A stretch of DNA of 5,141 nt from AWTP1-13 sp041288195. Its GTDB lineage: Bacteria > Pseudomonadota > Alphaproteobacteria > Rhizobiales > Hyphomicrobiaceae. The number at the start of each line of letters is the position of its first letter. Positions within the stretch are counted from its first letter, which is position 1. The DNA is taken from contig JBGGME010000345.1 of the NCBI GenBank assembly GCA_041288195.1, positions 1 through 5,141 of the forward strand, given 5' to 3'. The notes beneath the pieces were generated by a model. It did not search any database and was not told the DNA's origin. It saw nothing but the letters and a program-made list of their open reading frames with translations. The translations under genes were made by a program, and so were the position numbers. Positions 1 through 5,141 of this stretch are shown here, piece by piece.

Positions 1-101
1 GCCTCCTCCATCTTCTCCGTCTTGGGCGGGAAGAACTCGAAGGAGACGTTGATGTCGCCGTCGCCGAGGAGGCGGCTGCGTCGCTCTTTGGTGCCATCCA
101 T
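1..101 (-). CDS. metF: Methylenetetrahydrofolate reductase MetF, N-terminal fragment
   Basis: This is the 5' end of metF, running off the left edge after 33 codons. MetF reduces 5,10-methylenetetrahydrofolate to 5-methyltetrahydrofolate in the cytoplasm, using a flavin cofactor, and supplies the methyl group for methionine synthesis. The visible part contains INVSFEFFPPKTEKMEE at residues 17-33, the family hallmark at the first beta strand; the Glu in SFEFFPP (residue 22) matches catalytic Glu28 of E. coli MetF. The ATG at 101-99 starts one base after the TGA (105-103) of the upstream SahR-like regulator on the same strand, so translation is probably coupled and both genes share one transcript. 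The short charged leader before the motif is of normal length for the family. A second in-frame Met is not available before the motif, which supports this start. Identification is firm despite the short fragment. Confidence 0.93.
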   Translation of the reverse strand, partial: MDGTKERRSRLLGDGDINVSFEFFPPKTEKMEE

Positions 102-102
102 C

Positions 103-1125
103 TCAAGCAATCCGTTCGAGCTGGCTCGCTTCTACCTTTTCTGCGCGGGGCGCGGCGTGCGGACGCTCCGCTACCCACACCGACACGGTGAGCTTTGCCG
201 TGCCGTTCTCAACGCCCGGCGCCAGGTCGCGCCGGCCCATCACCTCTAGGCCGCTGTCGGCCAGCCACTGCTCCACCAGCGTGCCCGCAAACCCGAGCCG
301 CTCGTGCGCGAACTCATCGCGCAGGAACTCGAGCTCGTGCGGGGCGAAGTCGACGATGAGCAGGCGTCCTCCCGGCACCAGCACGCGGGCGGCCTCGCGC
401 ACGGCGCGCTGAGGGTCGCTAAGGAAGTGCAGCACCTGGTGCATGACGGCCGCGTCCGCCGACTGGTCCGCCAGCGGGAGATCGTAGATGTCGCCCTGCC
501 GCACCTGGGCGTGCCGCAGTCCCGCGCCTTCGAGCTTGGCGCGGGCATAGGCCAGCATGGCAGGGCTCAGGTCGATGCCGAGACCCCGCCGATAGCGCTC
601 GCGGAACAGCTCGAGCATGCGGCCCGTGCCGGTGCCCAGATCGGCAAAAAGCTTGAAAGGTCCAGGTCCCAGCGCCTCCGCCACGGCCGACTCGACGTCC
701 GCCTCGGCCACGTGCAGGGCGCGGATGCTGTCCCACTGACCGGCGTGCGCGGCGAAGTAGGCCTGCGCCGCCCTCTCCCGCTCCTGCCGCAAGGCATCGG
801 CCCGACGACGATCACGTACCAGCACGGGATCGGAGCGATCGATGCCCGCCAGCACGAGCCGGGCCAGCGCGCCGCCGTCGGCACCCTCGGCGAGCCGGAA
901 GTACACCCAGCTGCCCTCGGGCGCCCGCTCCACCAGACCCGCCTCCGCCAGCAGCTTGAGGTGCCGGCTGATGCGCGGCTGGCTCTGGCCAAGGATGCCC
1001 GTGAGGTCCTTGACGTTGAGCTCGCCCGACGACAGCAGCACGAGCAGCCGCAGCCGCGTCGGCTCTGCGATCGCCTTCAAAGCAGCTACCGATGTCTGGA
1101 CGGCCAGTTGCACGCGCGTCTCCAT
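103..1125 (-). CDS. sahR: SahR-like ArsR-family regulator with C-terminal SAM-methyltransferase domain
   Basis: A 340-residue two-domain protein. Residues ~15-80 form an ArsR winged helix (EPTRLRLLVLL, then the recognition region QSQPRISRHLKLLAEAGLV and wing residues WVYFRL). The metal-binding ELCVCDL motif of true metalloregulators reads ELNVKDL here, without cysteines, so a metal sensor is unlikely. Residues ~155-320 form a class I methyltransferase fold: motif I DLGTGTG (162-168), the acidic strand-2 end GIDLSP, GDIYDLP, and LVPGGRLLIVDF. This combination is that of SahR, which regulates methionine-cycle genes in response to S-adenosylhomocysteine; the ligand here is inferred. It lies one base upstream of metF. 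The start is uncertain: an in-frame TTG at 1137 would precede the likely transcription start, ATG 1125 has almost no leader, and GTG 1113 has GGAG six bases upstream. I chose the ATG. Confidence 0.85.
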   Translation of the reverse strand: METRVQLAVQTSVAALKAIAEPTRLRLLVLLSSGELNVKDLTGILGQSQPRISRHLKLLAEAGLVERAPEGSWVYFRLAEGADGGALARLVLAGIDRSDPVLVRDRRRADALRQERERAAQAYFAAHAGQWDSIRALHVAEADVESAVAEALGPGPFKLFADLGTGTGRMLELFRERYRRGLGIDLSPAMLAYARAKLEGAGLRHAQVRQGDIYDLPLADQSADAAVMHQVLHFLSDPQRAVREAARVLVPGGRLLIVDFAPHELEFLRDEFAHERLGFAGTLVEQWLADSGLEVMGRRDLAPGVENGTAKLTVSVWVAERPHAAPRAEKVEASQLERIA

Positions 1126-1137
1126 CTGAGAAGACAA

Positions 1138-1165
1138 ATCATATAAAGATATCTTTATGTGTCAA
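1138..1165 (-). promoter_or_regulatory. Promoter with 16-bp palindromic operator upstream of the SahR-like gene and metF
   Basis: Reading the minus strand, TTGACA (1165-1160) is a perfect -35 hexamer and TATGAT (1143-1138) a 5/6 match to the -10, 16 bases apart. The spacer is almost exactly filled by a perfect palindrome, ATAAAGATATCTTTAT (1143-1158). A dimeric ArsR-type repressor bound there would cover both hexamers. The palindrome resembles my recollection of the SahR operator of Alphaproteobacteria, but I cannot check it here. Inference: autoregulated operon, derepressed when S-adenosylhomocysteine accumulates. Transcription would start around 1130-1132. Confidence 0.75.
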
Positions 1166-1376
1166 GAGCGATGATGGCCCGGTGACCGCGGCCGAGGGAA
1201 TCCTTGCGCGGACATCTGGGCATAAGTCGAATATTGACAGAAACGGTCCATATTTGTGGCAATATTGTGCCGGTGTCGCTCAAGTCTTCCTCGTACGGTC
1301 ACGAGATCGTATCCTAGATAATTCCAGTATTAGGCCGGCTACATCTTCACAATCCAGCTCCCATCGCCCATCCGGC
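1166..1376. other. Intergenic region without a convincing gene
   Basis: No open frame here looks like a conserved protein. It holds an AT-rich patch with ATATTG at 1231-1236 and again at 1262-1267 plus the related ATATTTG at 1250-1256, and an inverted repeat CTCGT/ACGAG with a six-base loop (1290-1305) that has no T-run and so is not a terminator. A TTGACA at 1234-1239 lacks a good -10 at the right distance. A short minus-strand open stretch ending at 1339 could be a gene remnant. Confidence 0.5.
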
Positions 1377-1401
1377 GGAACTCCATGTCGGCTCCCTCGT
1401 T
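1377..1401 (+). promoter_or_regulatory. Predicted EcfG (general stress sigma factor) promoter
   Basis: GGAAC at 1377-1381 is followed after exactly 16 bases by CGTT at 1398-1401. This is the full consensus (GGAAC-N16/17-CGTT) used by the alphaproteobacterial general-stress extracytoplasmic sigma factor EcfG. It sits correctly for the PRC-barrel gene: transcription would start near 1407, giving a leader of about 30 bases that contains the GAGGAG ribosome site at 1424-1429. No competing sigma-70 promoter of similar quality is evident upstream. The consensus match is seen directly; use by EcfG is inferred. Confidence 0.65.
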
Positions 1402-1437
1402 GAACACGCAGACTTAACTTCGAGAGGAGCTTGACCC

Positions 1438-1881
1438 ATGCACAAGACCAAGCCGACCGCCCTGCTCGTCGCCCTGACGGTGCTGGCTGGCGCACCGCTG
1501 GCCGCTCAGGCCCAGACCACGCCCTCCCCGACCGCTCCCCCGCCGGCATCGCGCCCCGAGACGAGCCCAATGCCGCCGGCCCAGAAACCCGCGCCGCTGC
1601 CCAACGACAAGTCCGCGGCTTCCCCGACGCAGGCCAACCCACTGATCGGCCTCGCAGTTTTCTCGGCTGACGGCACCAAGCTCGGCAACGTGCAGTCCGT
1701 CGCTACCAATCCCGACGGCAAGGCAACCGCCATCCATCTCAAGACCGGCGGCTTCCTCGGCATCGGCGCCAAGCTCGTCGCCATTCCCGACGGCAAGTTC
1801 ACAAAGACCGGCGACCGCGTGCAGCTCAGCATGACCTCCGACGAGGTCGGCAAGCTTCCGGAGTACAAGGAGAACCTCTAA
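1438..1881 (+). CDS. Exported PRC-barrel domain protein
   Basis: A 147-residue protein. Residues 1-25 are a Sec signal peptide (basic MHKTKPT, hydrophobic core LLVALTVLAG, then APLAAQA before the likely cleavage site). Residues ~26-67 are a Pro/Ala/Ser-rich linker, probably disordered and periplasmic. Residues ~68-140 form a PRC-barrel-like fold, recognisable from NPLIGLAVFSADGTKLGNV, the GFLGIGAKLVAIP stretch and a closing strand region with MTSDEVGKLPEY. PRC-barrel domains occur in photosynthetic reaction-centre H subunits, RimM and many small stress-associated alphaproteobacterial proteins; the biochemical role of the last group is unknown. The ATG has a strong GAGGAG eight bases upstream, which decides the start. 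It appears to be a single-gene unit with an EcfG-type promoter before it and an intrinsic terminator 25 bases after it, so induction in stress or stationary phase is likely. Confidence 0.88.
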   Translation: MHKTKPTALLVALTVLAGAPLAAQAQTTPSPTAPPPASRPETSPMPPAQKPAPLPNDKSAASPTQANPLIGLAVFSADGTKLGNVQSVATNPDGKATAIHLKTGGFLGIGAKLVAIPDGKFTKTGDRVQLSMTSDEVGKLPEYKENL

Positions 1882-1906
1882 CTCCTCCGGGAGCAGGTGC
1901 AAGGAG

Positions 1907-1938
1907 ACGGGCCGCGATCAGCGGCCCGTTTTCCTTTT
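1907..1938 (+). terminator. Intrinsic terminator after the PRC-barrel gene
   Basis: A perfect nine-base-pair stem, ACGGGCCGC (1907-1915) with GCGGCCCGT (1921-1929), closes a five-base loop GATCA and is followed by a T-rich tail (1930-1938, TTTCCTTTT). It starts 25 bases after the stop codon and should end the PRC-barrel transcript, separating it from the MlaC-like gene. The downstream tail is rich in T only on the plus strand, so it is directional. Confidence 0.9.
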
Positions 1939-2105
1939 GCCACACTCCTGGCGCGCCGATGCTCTACGTCCCTGGTTTCGCAATCAACGGCTTTGACGGC
2001 CCGGCCAATCGAGTTCAAAACTGCGTCGCGAACAGGGGGCCGCGCTGCGGGACGCGGACCGACGTTGGTTGCAGCGTCACGGGCAATCGAGGGACTACCA
2101 GCGCA

Positions 2106-2732
2106 ATGACCACAGTCGGCGGGCTATCGACCCGGAACTTTCCTTGGGCGCGCAGGGCGCTCTATCTGCTGGCCGCATTTGCTCTGCCGGCCATCGTCGC
2201 CACCTGGATCGGCAGCACTGCGCCGGCGGCGCAGGGCGCAGACCCGGCGGTGGTATACATGGCCCAGGTCGGCAAGGACCTGATGGCCGCCGCGCGCACC
2301 CGCTCTCCGGGCGTCATGACCAACGTAATCGAGCGGCACGGGGATGTGGCGCAGATCGGACTCTACTCGCTCGGCGAATACCGCACCAAGCTCGCCCAGG
2401 CCGAGCGGCCCGGCTACTACCAGGGCATGGCCCGCTTCATCGGCCGCTACGCTGCCACCGAGGCTCCAAAGTATCAGGTGGCGCGCGTCGAATGGGCCAA
2501 CCGCAGCGTGCGAGGCACGTCGGGCCTGATGGTCGACAGCCGCGTGATCCTCACCGACGGCACCGGGTATGACGTGCGCTGGCTGCTCTTCAAGTACGGC
2601 AACAGCTACAAGGTGCGCGACGCCATGGTGCTGGGCTTCTGGATGACGCCGTTCCTCAAGACCCTGTTCGAGGACTACATCTCCAAGAACGGCGGTAATC
2701 CGCGCGCGCTCACGGCGGCTCTGAGCCGCTGA
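2106..2732 (+). CDS. MlaC/Ttg2D-family periplasmic lipid-binding protein (orphan)
   Basis: A 208-residue exported protein, the usual size for MlaC. Residues ~1-45 form a signal sequence: basic RNFPWARR, a hydrophobic stretch ALYLLAAFALPAIVATWI and an alanine-rich APAAQGA cleavage region. The mature part follows the MlaC/Tgt2 pattern: helical N-terminal half, GRYAATEAPKY in the middle, then YDVRWLLFKYGNSYKVRDAMV, the strand pair that normally reads like WKVxDVxxEG, and a C-terminal helix with FEDYISKNGGNPRALTAAL. MlaC proteins carry phospholipid between outer- and inner-membrane complexes. No mlaD, mlaE or mlaF is seen nearby, so partner and cargo are unknown; hopanoid-associated relatives such as HpnM are another possibility. 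ATG 2106 is chosen because GAGGGA lies 11 bases upstream and the signal peptide follows directly. An in-frame ATG at 1959 would add 49 residues of unconserved-looking sequence. The 3' end converges on the TIR gene, 24 bases away. Confidence 0.82.
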   Translation: MTTVGGLSTRNFPWARRALYLLAAFALPAIVATWIGSTAPAAQGADPAVVYMAQVGKDLMAAARTRSPGVMTNVIERHGDVAQIGLYSLGEYRTKLAQAERPGYYQGMARFIGRYAATEAPKYQVARVEWANRSVRGTSGLMVDSRVILTDGTGYDVRWLLFKYGNSYKVRDAMVLGFWMTPFLKTLFEDYISKNGGNPRALTAALSR

Positions 2733-2756
2733 AGCAGTTGCACCGCAGCCGTCCTG

Positions 2757-3290
2757 CTATCTCGACAATTGTGGCGCCGCGCAGCCGTTGACCGCTGCGG
2801 CGTGGATGCCTCTCTCTCCGTGCGACCGCGCGTCGAAGCGACGCTCGAGCACCCGCACCAGCCCCGCCTGATCTTCGAGCGGCAGCGTGTGCAGCGTGGT
2901 GAAGGGCGGCGGGATGTCCATCGGATGAAGATTGCCGAAACGGACCGGCACAAGCTTGCCCTGCTCGAAAGCCCGTGTCGCCTCGGCGATAACCCAGGCC
3001 GATTCCACCGACGCTGCCGACCACAGCACGACCGCCGCGATCGCGCCGTCGATGGCCTCGATGATCGCCTTACCGAAACGCTCGCCGCCTTGCAGGTGCT
3101 TGGCCCACCACGGCGCCATCCCAGCCCCGCGGAGCAGCGCGGACAGTTGCTCGACCGTTGCCTCGTCCACGCTCGAATAGGAGATGAACACAGACCCGCG
3201 CGCACCTGGGACAGCTTGCGGCTGCTGATTGATCGTCCTGTTGATCTTCTGCATAACGCCGGTGAGCTTCATATCGGTGGTGAGCTTCAT
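2757..3290 (-). CDS. TIR-domain protein, last gene of a parA-RHH-TIR operon
   Basis: A 177-residue protein that is essentially a lone TIR domain of the bacterial TIR_2 type. After a ~30-residue N-terminal segment come strand A SVFISYSSVDE (33-43), the WWAKHLQGGERFGKAI loop and helix, VVLWSAASVESAWV, and KLVPVRFG. The motif SAWVIAE places Glu103 where NADase TIRs such as SARM1 (WVHKE) carry their catalytic glutamate, so NAD+ cleavage or cyclic-nucleotide production is plausible but unproven. There is no signal peptide, membrane segment or fused sensor. The ATG at 3290 is 10 bases after the stop of the RHH gene and has GGTGGAG just before it, with short spacing. An ATG at 3344 would overlap the RHH gene by 44 bases; ATGs at 3272 and 3254 also leave the domain intact. 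Co-transcription with ParA and the RHH protein suggests they control or localise it. Confidence 0.85.
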   Translation of the reverse strand: MKLTTDMKLTGVMQKINRTINQQPQAVPGARGSVFISYSSVDEATVEQLSALLRGAGMAPWWAKHLQGGERFGKAIIEAIDGAIAAVVLWSAASVESAWVIAEATRAFEQGKLVPVRFGNLHPMDIPPPFTTLHTLPLEDQAGLVRVLERRFDARSHGERGIHAAAVNGCAAPQLSR

Positions 3291-3300
3291 GGGCTCCACC

Positions 3301-3684
3301 CTAGCTGTTGCCGGCCGACGCGGACGCCTGCCCATCCACGGCAAACGTCGGCTGGCCGTGCTGCCTGAAAAGCAGGTTCAGCGCCATCATGCCCAGCGCC
3401 TGCACGCTGGCCCCCGTGTCGAGGGAGAGACGGCGAAGCGCGACGGTGACGGCCGGCTCGACGTAGAGCACCAGCCCCTTCTTGTCGCGCCGGGTGCTGG
3501 GCTTCGGCTTGCGTTTGACCGACGCGATCTGCGCGTGCGCATCCACCATCGCCGCGGTCGCCTTCGTGAGACGGCCGCCGCGGGAGGGCGGTGCGGACAC
3601 AGGCTTGGCCGCAGCCGGCTTCGCGGGGGCTGCCACCGGGGCCCGCCCTTTGGCGGCGGCACGGGATGCGGGTTTCCTCGTCAT
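3301..3684 (-). CDS. Ribbon-helix-helix (antitoxin-like / ParG-like) DNA-binding protein
   Basis: A 127-residue protein in two parts. Residues 1-68 are rich in Lys, Arg, Ala and Pro and probably disordered. Residues ~69-112 look like an antitoxin-type ribbon-helix-helix: strand KGLVLYVEP, helix AVTVALRRLSLDTG, turn ASVQ, helix ALGMMALNLLFRQHGQP. Proteins of this design bind DNA repeats as dimers; next to small ParA ATPases they act as the centromere-binding partner and often as repressor of the operon (ParG is the known model). In such proteins the flexible basic N-terminus stimulates the ATPase, which fits the tail seen here. The ATG at 3684 overlaps the parA stop (ATGA, 4 bases), indicating translational coupling, with an AGGCAGGA ribosome site inside the end of parA. 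It could instead be an antitoxin whose toxin is the TIR protein downstream; the sequence does not decide between these. Confidence 0.75.
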   Translation of the reverse strand: MTRKPASRAAAKGRAPVAAPAKPAAAKPVSAPPSRGGRLTKATAAMVDAHAQIASVKRKPKPSTRRDKKGLVLYVEPAVTVALRRLSLDTGASVQALGMMALNLLFRQHGQPTFAVDGQASASAGNS

Positions 3685-4397
3685 TTCCTGCCTCGTGCTT
3701 TGCGGACGGCAGCCGTTCGCTTGCGTTCGAGCGCCGCGACATTGCGGTAGAGGTCGAGCACCTCCTCGGCGGCCTTCGTGTCCCGCCGCTCCTCGGTCAC
3801 GCCGCGACCGTCCTCGATCGACACCCTGTAGGCGGCCCGGTCGGCGAGCGCACCGACGATGTCGAGCCCGCCCGCGCCGCATTGCGCCAGCGCGCCCTCG
3901 ATATCCGAGCGCCAGGAAGCCGACGGGCGCGTCGGCGTACCGTTGAGCACGATCGCCGCCTTGCCGAGCGCATTGCGGCAGGCGAGCTCGGAGGGCTCGG
4001 TGTCGTCCACCGTGGTGCGCAGCAGGTCCATGGTGTTGCGCATGGCGTGCAGGTCGAACGTGGTGGCGCGCACGGGGACCAGGATGTGCTCGACCAGGCT
4101 CGCCACCCGCGCCACGATCTGGCCGCCGCCCGGCGGCACGTCGACGACGACGAGGTCGAAGCCCTCCTCCGCCGCCGCGGCGAGCTGCTGGGCGATGGTG
4201 TCGTAGCTGCCGGTGCGGATCTCGGGCGACTTCTCCTGCCGCAGCGCCGAGGCCCAGACGTGGATGGACGTCTGCGCGCTGTCGCAGTCGATGATGAGCG
4301 GCGTGCGCCCCTCGCCGGCGGCCGCGATTGCGTATTGGACCGAGACCGTCGACTTCCCGGCCCCACCCTTGGTCGATATGAACGCGACGCTGGACAT
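3681..4397 (-). CDS. parA: ParA-family ATPase (small type, no N-terminal DNA-binding domain)
   Basis: A 238-residue P-loop ATPase of the ParA/MinD group. The deviant Walker A motif is KGGAGKST (residues 10-17, with signature Lys10 and catalytic Lys15), the A' region is IIDCDSAQTS (35-44), and Walker B is LVVVDVPP (82-89, Asp86). All key ATPase residues are present. The P-loop begins almost at the N-terminus, so this is the short ParA class that lacks a helix-turn-helix and relies on a separate small partner. That partner is the RHH gene overlapping its 3' end by four bases. Such ATPases bind non-specific DNA in the ATP dimer state and move or position cargo along the nucleoid. The start at 4397 puts SSVAFISTKGG at the canonical position; the ribosome site (AGGCG about ten bases upstream) is weak. 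Repeats upstream suggest autoregulation. Whether it partitions a replicon, or has been recruited for another task in this chromosomal-looking setting, is unknown. Confidence 0.88.
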   Translation of the reverse strand: MSSVAFISTKGGAGKSTVSVQYAIAAAGEGRTPLIIDCDSAQTSIHVWASALRQEKSPEIRTGSYDTIAQQLAAAAEEGFDLVVVDVPPGGGQIVARVASLVEHILVPVRATTFDLHAMRNTMDLLRTTVDDTEPSELACRNALGKAAIVLNGTPTRPSASWRSDIEGALAQCGAGGLDIVGALADRAAYRVSIEDGRGVTEERRDTKAAEEVLDLYRNVAALERKRTAAVRKARGRK

Positions 4398-4420
4398 CGG
4401 ATCGCCTGTACTCGTTACCA

Positions 4421-4461
4421 GGTGCTAGCACCGCTAGCACTGCAGCAACGCTACCGCTGCA
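4421..4461. repeat. Nine-base repeats and inverted repeats upstream of parA, possible operator/parS-like site
   Basis: GCTAGCAC occurs exactly twice at nine-base spacing (4424-4431 and 4433-4440), followed in register by a degenerate copy TGCAGCAAC (4441-4449, 5/9 matches to TGCTAGCAC). The first copy lies in a perfect 12-bp palindrome GGTGCTAGCACC (4421-4432). An inverted repeat TGCAGC/GCTGCA flanks nine bases at 4441-4461. The cluster begins 24 bases before the parA start codon, the place where RHH partners of small ParA proteins bind short repeats to form a centromere and repress the operon. Repeats are seen directly; the binding role is inferred. Confidence 0.55.
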
Positions 4462-4603
4462 ACCCTTTGTTAAGACAAATGTGCGCGTTCCGCAATGGTC
4501 TTGGGGAAATCGTGCTTACGCGCGAGCGTGGGGGTGTGCGCAATTTGAGCGCTGAAGGTCGTTCAAAATGCAAGGCTTTCGAGGCGGACTCTGTCGCCAC
4601 CCC
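4462..4603. other. Intergenic region between ettA and the parA operon
   Basis: No gene is seen here. It should hold the parA promoter and the ettA 3' untranslated region. TTTGT/ACAAA forms a short inverted repeat around four bases (4466-4479). The best minus-strand promoter guess (TTGCGG, 17 bases, TAACAA) matches poorly and is not claimed. No intrinsic terminator for ettA is evident: I found no GC-rich hairpin followed by a T-run on the minus strand. Confidence 0.4.

Positions 4604-5141
<538 letters not shown>

Noticed and set aside
304..1146. Long plus-strand open frame antisense to the SahR-like gene
   Set aside because: Its translation has no recognisable domain and is rich in Arg, His and Gln as expected for an antisense frame of high-GC DNA; the minus-strand product has two clear domains.
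1234..1265. TTGACA at 1234-1239 as a sigma-70 promoter
   Set aside because: No -10-like hexamer occurs 16-18 bases downstream; the nearest AT-rich candidates need spacing of about 11 or 20.
1414..1902. 162-codon minus-strand open frame over the PRC-barrel gene
   Set aside because: It is the Gly/Leu/Arg-rich mirror of a gene with signal peptide, ribosome site, promoter and terminator on the plus strand.
1959..2105. Upstream in-frame start for the MlaC-like gene
   Set aside because: It would put 49 non-hydrophobic residues ahead of a clear signal peptide; ATG 2106 has its own ribosome site.
2715..2729. GCGGCT/AGCCGC hairpin as terminator of the MlaC-like gene
   Set aside because: It lies inside the coding end, has only six pairs and is not followed by a T-run on either strand.
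3685..4440. Extension of the RHH open frame upstream through parA
   Set aside because: The frame is open across parA but reads as low-complexity Arg/Gly/Ala sequence, while the parA frame has all ATPase motifs. The ATG at 3684 with the ATGA overlap is the natural start.
4421..4461. Repeat cluster as a CRISPR array or attachment site
   Set aside because: Units are only nine bases and contiguous, without spacers; no integrase, tRNA gene or distant matching copy is present in the window.

Overview
The window is high-GC, densely packed DNA that looks chromosomal and alphaproteobacterial. That reading rests on four things: a SahR-type ArsR/methyltransferase regulator fused in tandem to metF, an exact match to the alphaproteobacterial general-stress (EcfG) promoter consensus, orphan MlaC-like and PRC-barrel envelope proteins, and ettA. 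A Hyphomicrobiales-like source is a guess from gene content only; no rRNA or other taxonomic marker is present.

Left part (1-1165, minus strand): a methionine-cycle operon. A 340-residue regulator (ArsR winged helix plus SAM-methyltransferase fold, SahR-like) is followed after one base by metF, of which only the first 33 codons lie in the window. A promoter at 1138-1165 has a consensus -35, a near-consensus -10, and a perfect 16-bp palindrome filling the spacer. This is the expected layout for a repressor acting on its own operon.

Middle part (1377-2732, plus strand): a secreted PRC-barrel protein preceded by a GGAAC-N16-CGTT promoter and closed by a strong intrinsic terminator. After it comes a separate exported MlaC/Ttg2D-family lipid-binding protein without the rest of an Mla transporter nearby. 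Bases 1166-1376 contain no convincing gene, only AT-rich repeats and a short inverted repeat.

Right part (2757-4461, minus strand): a compact three-gene operon made of a small ParA ATPase, a ribbon-helix-helix (RHH) DNA-binding protein overlapping it by 4 bp, and a TIR-domain protein starting 10 bp later. Nine-base repeats and an inverted repeat lie just upstream of parA, where partition systems of this type place their centromere/operator. The TIR protein keeps the SxWVxxE motif carrying the glutamate that is catalytic in TIR NADases. ParA plus RHH plus TIR is not one of the TIR defence architectures I know (Thoeris, TIR-STING, TIR-SAVED, TIR-Argonaute), so this is the best candidate for an undescribed system in the window. 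The operon is flanked by ordinary housekeeping-type genes, with the 3' part of ettA (4604-5141, minus strand) upstream.
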